Shown here piece by piece: positions 54,268-64,000 of a stretch of DNA of 64,000 nt (positions are counted from its first letter, which is position 1; each line of letters opens with the position of its first letter). The notes beneath the pieces were generated by a model. The model saw only the letters and a list, made by a program, of their open reading frames with translations. It had not been told where the DNA came from and did not search any database. The stretch is taken from assembly GCA_032871835.1 (NCBI GenBank), contig CM065298.1, forward strand, positions 71,080,154 through 71,144,153. The letters run 5' to 3'. This DNA comes from Dipteronia dyeriana (lineage: Eukaryota > Streptophyta > Magnoliopsida > Sapindales > Sapindaceae). The translations under genes were made by a program, and so were the position numbers.

Positions 54268-56787
54268 AATATGCTAGACACCTTCTTCGACTCCCTTAGA
54301 AACAAACAAAAGTTTATCCCTCTAGATTGCTTGTTTCACAATATATATATATCAATTAAAGACACTTAATCAATATATAAAACAAGTAAAGTGTGATACA
54401 AACAAGTAATTGTAACACATACATAATCTATATTATAGAAAGGAAGTCAACTTACATAAAGAGTTCTATCCATAGTATTCAAATAACAAATACAACTACA
54501 AGAGAGACAGGGATAGAGAAACGTTGACACAAGATATAACGTGGTAAACCTCCGAAGAGGAAACATCCACGGGTTAGCAACCACCGGCAAACAAAATCCA
54601 CTAGTAGATAAGACAAGTACAATCTCTCAAGTGACCCCTTCACCTAGAAACTACCCTCATACCCTACTCATGAAGATGTCGTCCTCATGATCAACAATCC
54701 AAGGCCTTACACCTCTTGTCAAGACTTTCTCGGAAACCTTTTTAGATTCTCACGACCCAAGGCAAGACTTCTTGCTCAACTATCCGAGTCCTCCCGACTC
54801 TAGTAAAGGCTTCCTCGCTCACCTTTCCAGATCCTCATGACCCTAGGCAAGACTTCTTGCTCGGCTATCCGAGTCCTCCCGACTCTAGCCAAGACTTCCT
54901 TGCTTGACAATCCAAGGTCTCACACCTCTTGCCAAGAGTTTCTTTCTCAATAACATAAGTCTCACACCTATAGTCAAGACATCCTCCTCACAAGGCATCT
55001 AGGTGATCATGAATGCAAAACGCAAAACGCAAATAAGCACGCAACATAGAATGCTATGATCAACAAATCCTATGGAAAATACTAGACATGAGCATGAATG
55101 CACAAAACAAATGTAGTATAGTCAATCATGCATGTTTAAATCATCTAGATCATGTAAGATATGTTCAACATTAATTACAACCTAGATACATGCATAAATC
55201 TAAAACTTGAATCACAAGATATGTTCAATTAATCACTAAATCAAGTTTAAATCACATATACCAAAAACATGCTAAAATCATATGACAAAGTCATTTAGAT
55301 TTAAGATAAAGTTCTAGAGCATATTCTTATTCATAGATTCAACAAAACACATGAATAGCTCAAAAGAACACAAGCACATGTATTATTGTGAGATTTCGGC
55401 CAAGAGAGCCTAATACATGTGAGGAACTATTTTTCACAAAATCAATCAATCAAATATCATCAAATAGTCCTAGAATCAAAGCTAGCACAATACAATCCCA
55501 AACATGTGAAAACATAGGCAAAATCAAAACCTAACTCAACATGTAAGATTTCAATTGAAACTCAACCTAGCTTTAAATGAGTTCAAAACTCAAATCAAAA
55601 CAATCACAATACACATATATATGTTGAAGAATAAAACCCAAGGCAGTTGACCAAGTTTTAAAAGAAAACTTTGAGTGAAAATCAATACCTTAGTTGATTT
55701 TGGTGCAGTCCCGTTTTTATGTGTTGAGACTCCCAAAACAGTAATAAAACTCTCTCAAACCTTCAGAGAAAAGATGAAGGATGAATAGACAAACACTCTC
55801 AACTTTGAATCACTCAAATCGAATTTCAAATGAAGAAGTTATGGTGTTTGTAATGTGAGAAAATGTAGAGAGAAAATTTCTGCACACAAGTTTAAATTTT
55901 TCTTAGAATGAAATGAGAGGGAAAAGGAATATAAAGGAGAGGGAAAAAATAAAGCTAAAATGACCGAATTGACCTCCTTTGATATTGCTTCCCCGAGATG
56001 GCGCATGGGCATCTCAGGGCAGCAAGGAGTCGCAGCCGAGATTGCCACGCGCCATCTCAGGCTTGCACCTCTTGATGGCCTTTGGCCAATGTGCAACTCC
56101 CTTGCACTCCTCTCGCGTTCTTCGACCATTCTCCAGCTTCTGAACTCGGAATTCCAATCCGTTTGTGGATTACAAACTATAAATCTCTCACGGACATGTA
56201 CATATAAGATACTCAACCTAGAAAATAATAATTCGACTCGATATACAAATACGAAGACAATGTAACTAACATGAGTTGAAAGTGTAGTATCTTTTGACTT
56301 AGAACTTGAAATCAATAGTATGAGTAATTGAAATGACCGGAACTCAATCAAGAATGATTTAAGACTAAATTCAAGTTCAATATCCATGTTATACAAACAT
56401 ATACACATACAAACACAGTTCACACTAGAATGCAAACTACATAGAGATAGTCTCCAATCATGCATTTTCCAAAACATGTTATTTCCATACCAATGCATGA
56501 GCATTCATCTTCAAGTGTGTGAATGTGTTATACATGATGCCCAATGATATAGGGACACAAATGTATGATTGTGTGTGTGTGCCTAAGCCTTGTAAGAGAA
56601 AGATAAGGTCTTAGTATACCTTTGTAGAACCATATTGCATCATTTCTCTTTGAAGACTTAGAACTTGCTTTGACTTGTTGTTCATTCTTTTTTGAAGCTT
56701 GAATCATCATGAATCTTAACAACTAAATCATTACAAGTAAACATCATTTTGATATGGAATTAATGCCAACACTAACTAAACCTAACA
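54268..56787 (-). repeat. Element H 5' LTR, inner end deleted
   Basis: Co-linear with 46690-49186 of the 3' LTR. The first about 80 bp in plus coordinates, including the G run, and the primer site are replaced by gag sequence at about 54265-54270. It contains the hairpin array at 54680-54960, decayed in some units. It ends CCTAACA, followed by the ACATT target duplication. Confidence 0.88.
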
Positions 56788-57182
56788 ACATTAAGTAGTT
56801 CTGACTCAATCTCATTTGAAAGACCAAGGAACTTGTTGATGGTTTCTAAAGAGATCCTAAATGCTCTTCCTCTCACATTCATCAAGGCATTTTTGATGGT
56901 TGTACTATCCTTATATTTAAATTCAAACTCTCTAACAAGGCTCTCATTTACAACCCCAATAGTATTGATCCATTCTTTCCAATGCCTATCATGAATAACT
57001 TGATGAATGTATGAACCCTCCACCAAATCAACACCTCTATCTTGAATAAGCTTTTTGGTTCCCATAACTCCCAAAGACTTTAACTTGTTTGGTTTGGGGT
57101 TTATAGAGGTTGTTGGTGTAGACTTGTTTTTGGTAATGGGTTTTGATGGATGGGTAAGATTAGAAATCTTGTTATTCCCCAT
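56788..57182 (-). pseudogene. Element J ORF2, N-terminal part
   Basis: The ATG at 57180-57182 gives MGNNKISNLTHPSKPITKNK, then LGVMGTKKLIQDRGVDL, WKEWINTIGVVNESLVREFE and FRISLETINKFLGLSNEIE. It is clearly the same protein as H ORF2 but diverged. It is cut after SELLN by insertion of H and continues at 46597 in the left remnant. An upstream in-frame hydrophobic stretch to 57272 is probably not translated. Confidence 0.8.
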
Positions 57183-59133
57183 GTTTAAGTTATCCACTCT
57201 ACAAAACAAAAACATATGAGTGGAAAGAAAAAAAGTGATTATTAGACAATAATATAAACATAAAAAAGACATATGATAAAATAATGAATGATAAATGCAT
57301 AAATGTTCATTTTAAGCATATAGGTACATTTTACCAAAATCAACAAATGCATTTAACAATAAAACAATCCCAAAAATGTAGGAATTGGTATCTATTACAA
57401 TTACTATCAATCTCAAAACATGAAGGAATTGGTCATAGCAATAACTACTATCAACTTCAAGCAAGAATGAACTTAATCAATCTCAAGCAAGAAGGAATTG
57501 GTCGTAATTACAACTATTATCAACCATATGAATGAAGGAATTCATTGTAATATCAACTACTATCAACCTCAATCAAGGATATATTCATTGCCAACACATT
57601 CATACAATTATTCCAAGATAGATATCATGCATTTCTAAAATTCGATTATTCTATGCAAGAATATGTCAACACATAACAAGTAAATCATGTGAACATATCA
57701 TAATATAGAACAAAGTTTAATCATCCAATGCCCCCCTTGATGCTCTATCTAAGACCAAGATAGCATATTGTTCACAATGATATTCACACATTCACATATT
57801 CAAGCAATTTTAATGAAATCAAGCAAAATAAGCTCTACAATCTATGAGAGTTGCACCATGATTTTTCAATCACTCTCATAACTCTTCTTTAATTGCTAGA
57901 ATATCAAAACAATTTATAAGCAAAAATGTGTGTGTGAATTTTGCTTCAAATATATGTAGAGAAGTGATTTGATAATCAACATGCAAATCATATCAACATC
58001 TACTCATCTTAAGCTTTTCCATAAAAGGTCAAACCGATTATCATTCAGATTTTTGCTTATAAGAGAATAGAATTCAACATATGAGCATGAGTGGGCATGT
58101 GGTTCGCCATCCCATTTCTATTTTTTAACCCGAGCATTCATTTCTTCAACTATACTCCATTTAAGCCTTCTTCTTTTCTTTATAGGCTTGAATCAAAGAT
58201 TTTTTTTATTGATTATTTTCAACACTTCTTTGATTTTTTTTTAAACATAAACATTTACACTTCATGATGGCTTTCACTCATCATATTGGTGTAGCCCTTT
58301 CCTACATTGGTCAACTTCACAACTAATATGTGTTACCCTTTTCATGAAGGTGCTCGTTGAGTTCTATGTAGTTACCTAAACAAAATGGATACTAACCATA
58401 GGTCATCTTAAATGTACTAGTCAAAAGTCCAGATCTTACATATTAGCAAACTTAACTTACTCAGCAAAATATACAAGAGAAGAATAGTGCATTTTTTGAA
58501 AAAACTAGTTCTTATGGCTTATAAGCACTTGACCTTAAAGCAATACAAGAGATTTACTCAAGAACATTACTTTTCAAAAGAGTAGCATTCAAAAAATATG
58601 AAGCTTATATTTTTCAAAACATGCCACTCAACATTCATACAATTATTTCACACATCATGTTCAAGACCTTTGTGAAAAATATCACAACAAGATCTTTAGA
58701 GACCAAATGTCAATGCGAGCTTTATTCACATTATACTAAGTTCTCTGACATGACATGCTATATGATGTAGTGCAAACAACAAGTTGAGAGATGAAAAACT
58801 TAGAATGCAAGCATTAGAATATAAAGATACCTTAGCAAGCAATTTTCATCAAATACAAAGTCTTCGCTCTATTTATAAGCACTCTTAGCTTGTTTGTCTC
58901 CATGACAACAAGTTAATGGTGTGTCATCCTAAGAGAATAAAAACTAAGCATTTCAAGTCAAAAACATATAAAAAAATGAACTTCTCAAAAGGTTAACCAA
59001 TAGATTTAGACTATCATAGCAATGAATGTGAGATAGCTAAGTTATGTCAAGTCATAGAGAAGCATAGCTAGCTAGCTAAAAATCTCAATTACTAGACACT
59101 AAACTTAACTCTAACCCACATGTGCATGTTACA
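57183..59133 (-). other. Conserved non-coding spacer between gag and ORF2 (J)
   Basis: About 1.95 kb aligned in patches with 50707-52383 of H. It includes CCATCCCATTTCTATTTTTT at about 58108 and the CTTCATGATGG / TTTTCATGAAGG pair at 58260-58350. Simple tandem-like text with GAAGGAATTGGT words lies at 57375-57545. No ORF of note. Confidence 0.6.
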
Positions 59134-60400
59134 CTAATGGTAAGAGCGCTCACCCTTGACCCATGTGGTCTTGGGTGAACTTACACATATATCATGCTTA
59201 TCCTTGACTTTAATGTTGAACCTAGAGTGGAGACCATTAATAATTTGATTCAAGTGAATATCTTTAATACCTATCTCCTCAACATTACTAGCAATACATG
59301 CTGTGTCAAGATTTTCACAAGGAATAAACTTCTTCTTCAAACACTTTTTAACATGCATTTTAGGAGCATCATGCTTAATAACAACTAGAGCCTGACATGC
59401 TTCAAAGTAAGGTCAACCTTTTTCTCTCTACATGCATTTCCTAATTTGCATAATTCTACATACTTATAACACCTAGGATTAATATGACCAACGATGTTGC
59501 AATAATGGCAAATAGGAATAAAGATGTGGTTGTAACTTTTTGTCTTGAAGAAGTAGGAAGAGTTTGAAAAGATACATTGTCTTGCACATTACCTTTGACT
59601 TTGAGAGAATTGTCCTTTGAAGACTTTTTCACTCTTTTGTTCTTATCTTTCCTTGAAATAGGTGATGCTTTCTCAAGCTTCTTCTTTCCGTTCAAGTTGC
59701 TAGTTTCTCTATGAGGCTGAGCAAATTTTGGGACATTATTCACCTTGACCAAACCATTTGCCAAGTCTTTGATAGCTTGCTTTGCTATGCCAATCTCTTC
59801 AATGTAAGCTTGCTTATTGTATTCTTGACAATCTCTTCTCTATCATAGACAATCTTCTCTACTTCATAAAGCCTCTTCAAAATGTCATTCTTTTCATGAC
59901 ATTCAACTACTTCACACTTCACTTCAACTTCCTTCAAAGCTTTATCTCTTTCTATCAAGTTGAAGTTGGTGGCCTTTGATTTGCAATTCTATTCATTGAG
60001 TTGCAAAGATAAGTGATCATGTCTAGCTTGATTGTCCATCAGGAAATCTTCTTATTCTTCTTTTTCCTCTCCGACTTCTTCTTCTTCTTCTTTTTCTTCT
60101 TCTTCTTCTTCTTCTTCATCAATTTCTTCTTGATGCGAAGCAGTTACCTAAAAAAACATTATCTTCCAAGGAATCTAGTTCATCCTAACCTTCACTTTTA
60201 TCACTAATATTCTCTTTAAGCTTTTCAATAAAATTGTTAGTCGTAGAAAATAAAGAACTATATTCACGATTAGGCTGAAGAGTATCCCGTGTCCTTTTTG
60301 TTTCATCAACAATAGATGGAAAATCATCACAAACAATAATAGGGTTAAGGTTGTTATCTATAGCAAGTAAATTACCGTGAATGCATCTCTAGATTCTCAT
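59134..60400 (-). pseudogene. Element J gag, C-terminal half
   Basis: About 60000-60400 gives LDSLEDNVFLGNCFASRRN and an acidic run from a (TTC)n repeat (60056-60125). Then comes a coiled-coil area in broken frames, a basic segment (KKLEKASPISRKDKNKRVKK, 59456-59764), knuckle CHYCNIVGHINPRC (about 59470-59515), and the C-terminal SSPKTTWVKGERSYH ending at 59134. The N-terminal half, primer site and 5' LTR are not in the window because F is inserted at 60432. Confidence 0.75.
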
Positions 60401-60431
60401 TAAGTGCAATCTAGTGACCCGCTCTGAGATT

Positions 60432-61946
60432 TGTAAGTTCATCGGTGTTTGATTGACTAATTTCGTTGACAACCACATTTAGGGATCATTATATAAGGGT
60501 AGTTTAGGGCTTCATTATTCGTAACCAAGCTCAAGCATCAAAGGTAAAATCTCTTGGTTAACTTTTATTGAAGAGGTATTAGTGCACACATACACTCATG
60601 CATTTTCTTTTAATTATCTTGCTTGCATGCTTATTTTCCATTTTGTGTGCTTTGTGTGTCTTATTTTTGATTAAGTGTTGAATGCATTTTTGTGCCTTAA
60701 AAAAAGGAGTTTCTTCCTCTGTTCCACGGGCAGTGCCTACGTTGCGGTCTGCACAACAGTGTTTACCAAAGGTTACACGTTGTGGCTCCTGAGGCCTGTG
60801 CATGTTGCATGCACTGCGGTCTCCCAAGCGGAGTTTCACAAGCACTGCATGATGTCAAGACCACGGTCTGTGCACCTACATGCACAGTGGCCTATAGAGT
60901 GACTTTGTCCAGGCGATGCACCGCTCTTTATGCCGCGGTCTGGACACTTGCTTGTACCGCGGTACAACTAGCGGTCCTGACGGGATTTGGTTGCCTTTCT
61001 TCCAAAACGACACCACTTTGTGTAGGGCACCATATATATATATGTTCTCTTTTCTTCTCTTTGGCTTTTAAGAATCTAAGAAGCCATTTTATGTGTTCTA
61101 GTTTTTCTATAGAGAGAGGGACTCCCAAATACTCATTTTTACTCAACCCAACTTCATCTCATGATCATCTAGTTTCATTCTAGGATCATTCAATCATGGA
61201 GCATCATCTTCTTCTTGACTATGTAACTTTTACATGCTCTAGACTTCATATTTTCATTACAAAGACATGTATACCTAGGGTTTTAGTCTCCATTACTTAT
61301 TAAATGCTTGCTTGTATGGTTAATTGCTTTTATGACATGCTTGTGTATTGATTGTTGGTTAAGATGCATTAATTTGTGATAGCTAGAATTTAGGACGGTT
61401 TTACCCTTCTAGCTAATTCTTTTTGCCTTTGCATTTAGAACATTGATATTTAGGATTTGCTTTAATTGTCATTATTAATCCTAGATAAACATGAATGTCA
61501 TGACCTAACATTTTTGCATATAGAATATTCTTGCATATTCACTTAGGTTTCCATTATCTCTTCATTGTTGGTTAAGCTTGTGGCTATGTGATTAGTGCAC
61601 AAAGTTGGTGATCCAAAATCACTATTAAGACCCGTTGGGTAGAGTGAAAGGGTTAGTAACTGGAGGGTTAGACAGGAGGTCAATCTAGGTTGTAAACTTT
61701 CTCTCAATAGTGGATTTTGAGGATCAAGTGCGGCATACTAAACAACCCTTGGTGTTTCCCATTTGGAGGGTTTCCATGTATATATTGCGTTTTGTTACTA
61801 TTTTATGTTTGTTGTCTCTTGCTTGAACACTTATTAGAATGGGGTAGAATCAATAATATTGATTAATTCGTAAAATTGGTAATCTATCGTATTAAAACCT
61901 ATTCACCCCCCCTCTAGGTTATAGACACACTTTCTAGGGAATTTCA
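60432..61946 (+). repeat. Element F LTR (1515 bp)
   Basis: Starts TGTAAGTTCATCGG and ends AATTTCA before a primer site. It is the same LTR type as B and C. The GC-rich cassette (about 60725-60985) contains ACCGCGGTAC-like words and precedes the TATA run. Frames at 60579-61183 are LTR sequence. It is probably the 5' LTR of an element continuing right, which is interrupted at 63213. Confidence 0.88.
61032..61043 (+). promoter_or_regulatory. TATA run of element F LTR
   Basis: ATATATATATAT in the context GGGCACCATATATATATATG, followed by a CT-rich leader. It is in the same relative position as the TATA boxes of the C and D LTRs. Confidence 0.6.
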
Positions 61947-61948
61947 AT

Positions 61949-61960
61949 TGGTATCAGAGC
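61949..61960 (+). other. Primer binding site of element F
   Basis: TGGTATCAGAGC, two bases after the LTR end; perfect initiator-Met type. Confidence 0.92.
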
Positions 61961-62085
61961 CGGTGCCTAGATATACTTAGGTTATCCGTGCATTGTGTGT
62001 TTGTTACCTTGTGCATTTTTGTTGTTTGCATTTTGTGTGTTGCATTACATTTGCATCTTCATATCATTTATTACCCTCAAACACT

Positions 62086-63212
62086 ATGAGTGGAAATGAA
62101 AATAGTCATGAGGGAGCCTCAAGCACAAGACCTCTTTTGCTCAATGGGGTGAACTATTCTTCTTGGAAGGGCAAGATGGAAGCCTATCTTTGCCAAATAG
62201 ATGATCGTACTTGGATGACTATTGAAGATGGGTATATTCCTCCAACAATGACCAATGAAAATGGTGTAAAAGCTCTCAAGCCCAAGTCTAGTTGGAGTAC
62301 TCAAGAATTTGAAGCATACAAGTGGAACAACAAGGCAATGCATGCCATCCTTTACGCCATGGACAATAATCAATACAAGTTGGTCCAAAACACTAGGATT
62401 GCAAATGAGGCTTGGGAAATTCTTCAAACGACACATGAGGGAACCGAGGTAGTCAAGGACTCGAAGCTTCAAGTCCTCCAAGTGCAATTTAAGATGATTA
62501 GGATGGAGAAGCATGAATGCTTCAATGACTTCCAAGTGAAGTTGATAGATATTGTCAACCAAAGCCATCAACTTGGTGACCCCTATTCAAATAGGAGAGT
62601 CAGCAAAAAAATTATGAGGTCACTTCTGTCAAGGTTCGAATCAATGGTGACGGCACTTGAAGAGAATAGTGAGTACAAGAATATGAAGCCAAGTGAAGTC
62701 ATTGGAAGACTTCTAGCTTATGAGTCAAGATGGAACACCTCACCCACACCTCCAAAGAAGCAAAAGAGCATTGCCTTGAAGACCACCAAGGTTGAAGAAG
62801 AGGAGGAGAACTCGGATGAAGAAATGGCCTTCATGGTTAAAAGATTCAAGAAATTCATGAAGTTTGAGAGGAAAGGTTTTGGGTCAAAGGGAAAGGAAGT
62901 GAAAAAGAAATCTCTCTTCAAGAAGATTGAAAAGTCTCAAGAAAGTGATTCCAAGAAGGGCATTCAATGCTACGAATGCAGTGGTTTTGGTCACATTGCT
63001 CCAAAATGTGCAAATTTGTAGAAAAAGAAAAAGGGGAAGGCGATGATGATGGTTGCCACTTGGAGTGATAGTGAAGACTTAGAAGAGGAATAAAAAACTT
63101 CGGATGATGAAGGTAAAGTTTCAAACTTCATTGCTTTCATAACATCTCATAATAGCAAGGAAGTTGTGAGTGATAAGGAAGAAGTAGATAACTCTAGTGA
63201 TGAGAGTACCTC
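62086..63212 (+). pseudogene. Element F gag, best-preserved gag in the window
   Basis: The ATG at 62086 ([20 protein letters not shown]) was chosen over the upstream in-frame 61993 because B and C start at the equivalent codon. A 311-residue open frame: N-terminal NYSSWKGKMEAYL, UBN2-like region with KAMHAILYAMDNNQYKLVQN, AWEILQTTHEGTEVVKDSK and NQSHQLGDPYSNRRVSKKIM, acidic ENSDEEMAFMVKRFKKF, and zinc knuckle CYECSGFGHIAPKC at about residues 295-308. The TAG at 63019-63021 replaces a serine codon seen in C; a TAA at 63091-63093 follows, then Ser/Glu-rich coding to 63212. Interrupted there by LTR sequence. Confidence 0.88.
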
Positions 63213-63488
63213 TGTTAGGTTTTATATTTGTGTTGGCTTGATTCCATAACAAAACGCTCTTTGTTTGTATTGCTTAGTTGCTTAGGTGGTTCGTGATTAG
63301 ATCGGTCTTTAATGATGGAAAGCGACTTCGCATGCAAAATTTGTCTTCAAGAGGATATATGCTTACTTGGATGCTAAGGTATCAAGATTCTTCCTCCTCT
63401 TGCAAGGTGTAGGTGCACACACACACAATTCATACATTTGTGTCCCTGCATCATAGCGCATCATTTGGTATAACACTATCACACACTT
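63213..63488 (+). repeat. LTR fragment of the E type, plus orientation
   Basis: Begins TGTTAGGTTTTATATTTGTG and follows the start of LTR E (14995 leftward) closely, including GGAAAGCGACTTCGCATGCA and TACTTGGATGCTAAGGTATC. Similarity stops at about 63488, where E continues and this sequence does not. It is inserted after ACCTC in the F gag. Confidence 0.8.
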
Positions 63489-64000
63489 GAATCAATAAAC
63501 CTTGAATCAATAATAGTCATTTAAGCACATAAACAAGATTTGGTATAAAAAATTCATTCTAGAATCATAACATGTGATCAATAGAATTCCTAGCAAGAAA
63601 TATAGAGCATGTAATCACAACTATTCAATTAAAACATATCAAGCTTTAAATATACAATAAAATTGTGCTAATCATAAAAATGGTCAAATCAAAGACCTAT
63701 CACATGTATAGACTATTTTCAAATAAAATCAATCAATCAAAGCTCAAAATAGCCCTAGAAAAAAGGCTAGCACAATACAAAACACAAACATGTGAAAACA
63801 TAGGTTTTTACAAAAACCTAACTCAACATGTAAGATTCAATCAAGGCTCAATCTAGCTTCTATAGAGTTCAAAACTCTACTCAAAGTAAACACAATATAC
63901 ATACAAGTATTAAAGAAGAAAACACAAGGTAATTGAAGATTTAAAGCTCAAAAATCAAAAGAGAAATCAATACCTCAAGTGAAATTTGTGTAGTACGGTT
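63489..64000 (-). repeat. LTR fragment of the H/E type, minus orientation
   Basis: From about 63700 it matches the plus-strand text of the H LTRs (47830-48110 and 55440-55710), for example GCTAGCACAATACAA, AAACATGTGAAAACATAGG and CCTAACTCAACATGTAAGAT. Its orientation is therefore opposite to the piece at 63213-63488. It runs off the window. The frame at 63665-63856 is not a gene. Confidence 0.7.

Larger units (their letters stand above)
46598..56787 (-). mobile_element. Element H: gag plus ORF2 retrotransposon, youngest in the window
   Basis: 3' LTR 46598-49186, polypurine tract 49187-49200, ORF2 49645-50706, spacer, gag 52384-54250, 5' LTR 54268-56787. It is inserted in J's ORF2 with flanks ACATC (46593-46597) and ACATT (56788-56792). 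In a sample of about 250 bp the LTRs differ at about ten sites, much less than in D. The primer site, leader and inner end of the 5' LTR are deleted. No protease, integrase, RT or RNase H seen. Confidence 0.85.

Noticed and set aside
62119..62571. 150-codon minus-strand ORF
   Set aside because: Shadow of the F gag frame, which carries clear copia gag motifs.

Overview
This window is gene-poor, AT-rich nuclear DNA from a flowering plant, probably a eudicot. The evidence is layered Ty1/copia and Ty3/gypsy retrotransposons primed by initiator-Met tRNA, GT-AG introns, hAT- and Mutator-like DNA transposon relics, and one small plant-type two-exon gene. I see no prokaryotic features. Nearly all coding potential is broken retroelement sequence. 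Letters A to J below are local names.

Layout. A (340-5258, minus) is a decayed copia element with gag, protease, integrase, RT and RNase H. B (5259-7186, plus) is a 1.7 kb LTR with primer site and gag start. It is fused to G, a Tnt1/Tork-like copia element (plus) that runs 7187-8440 and resumes at 24614-28476. C (8441-24613, minus) split G's integrase and left a perfect 5-bp target duplication. C contains solo LTR E (12814-14995, perfect duplication) and element D (16546-23663, plus, duplication with one mismatch), giving three nesting levels. C and D carry gag but no pol.

28477-38470 is AT-rich intergenic DNA. It holds a GTTAC-rich tandem array, the one likely host gene (31593-32280, about 90 aa, membrane-anchored), a hAT-type MITE, a solo LTR, a probable non-autonomous MULE and a fold-back element. 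38471-45933 is the 3' part of a minus-strand Tat/Ogre-like gypsy element: integrase end, a 66-bp tandem repeat, an antisense intron-containing ORF, polypurine tract and 3' LTR. Another solo LTR sits inside the antisense ORF's first intron.

45934-60431 is J (minus), interrupted by the younger related element H (46598-56787, minus). Both carry gag but no recognisable pol. Downstream of gag they carry a second ORF resembling the plant-specific 'putative plant transposon protein' domain. F (60432-63212, plus) has an LTR, primer site and the best-preserved gag of the window. It is interrupted by two LTR pieces in opposite orientation running to the end.

How the parts relate: C, D, H and J look like gag-only elements of the SIRE/Maximus type (long LTRs, long gag with coiled coil and two zinc knuckles), which would need a partner's pol in trans. 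The points of most interest are the second ORF of H/J, the spliced antisense ORF of the gypsy element, a GC-rich promoter-proximal cassette shared between otherwise different LTRs, and conserved non-coding blocks. Frames, motifs and duplications were read by eye; no database search was run.
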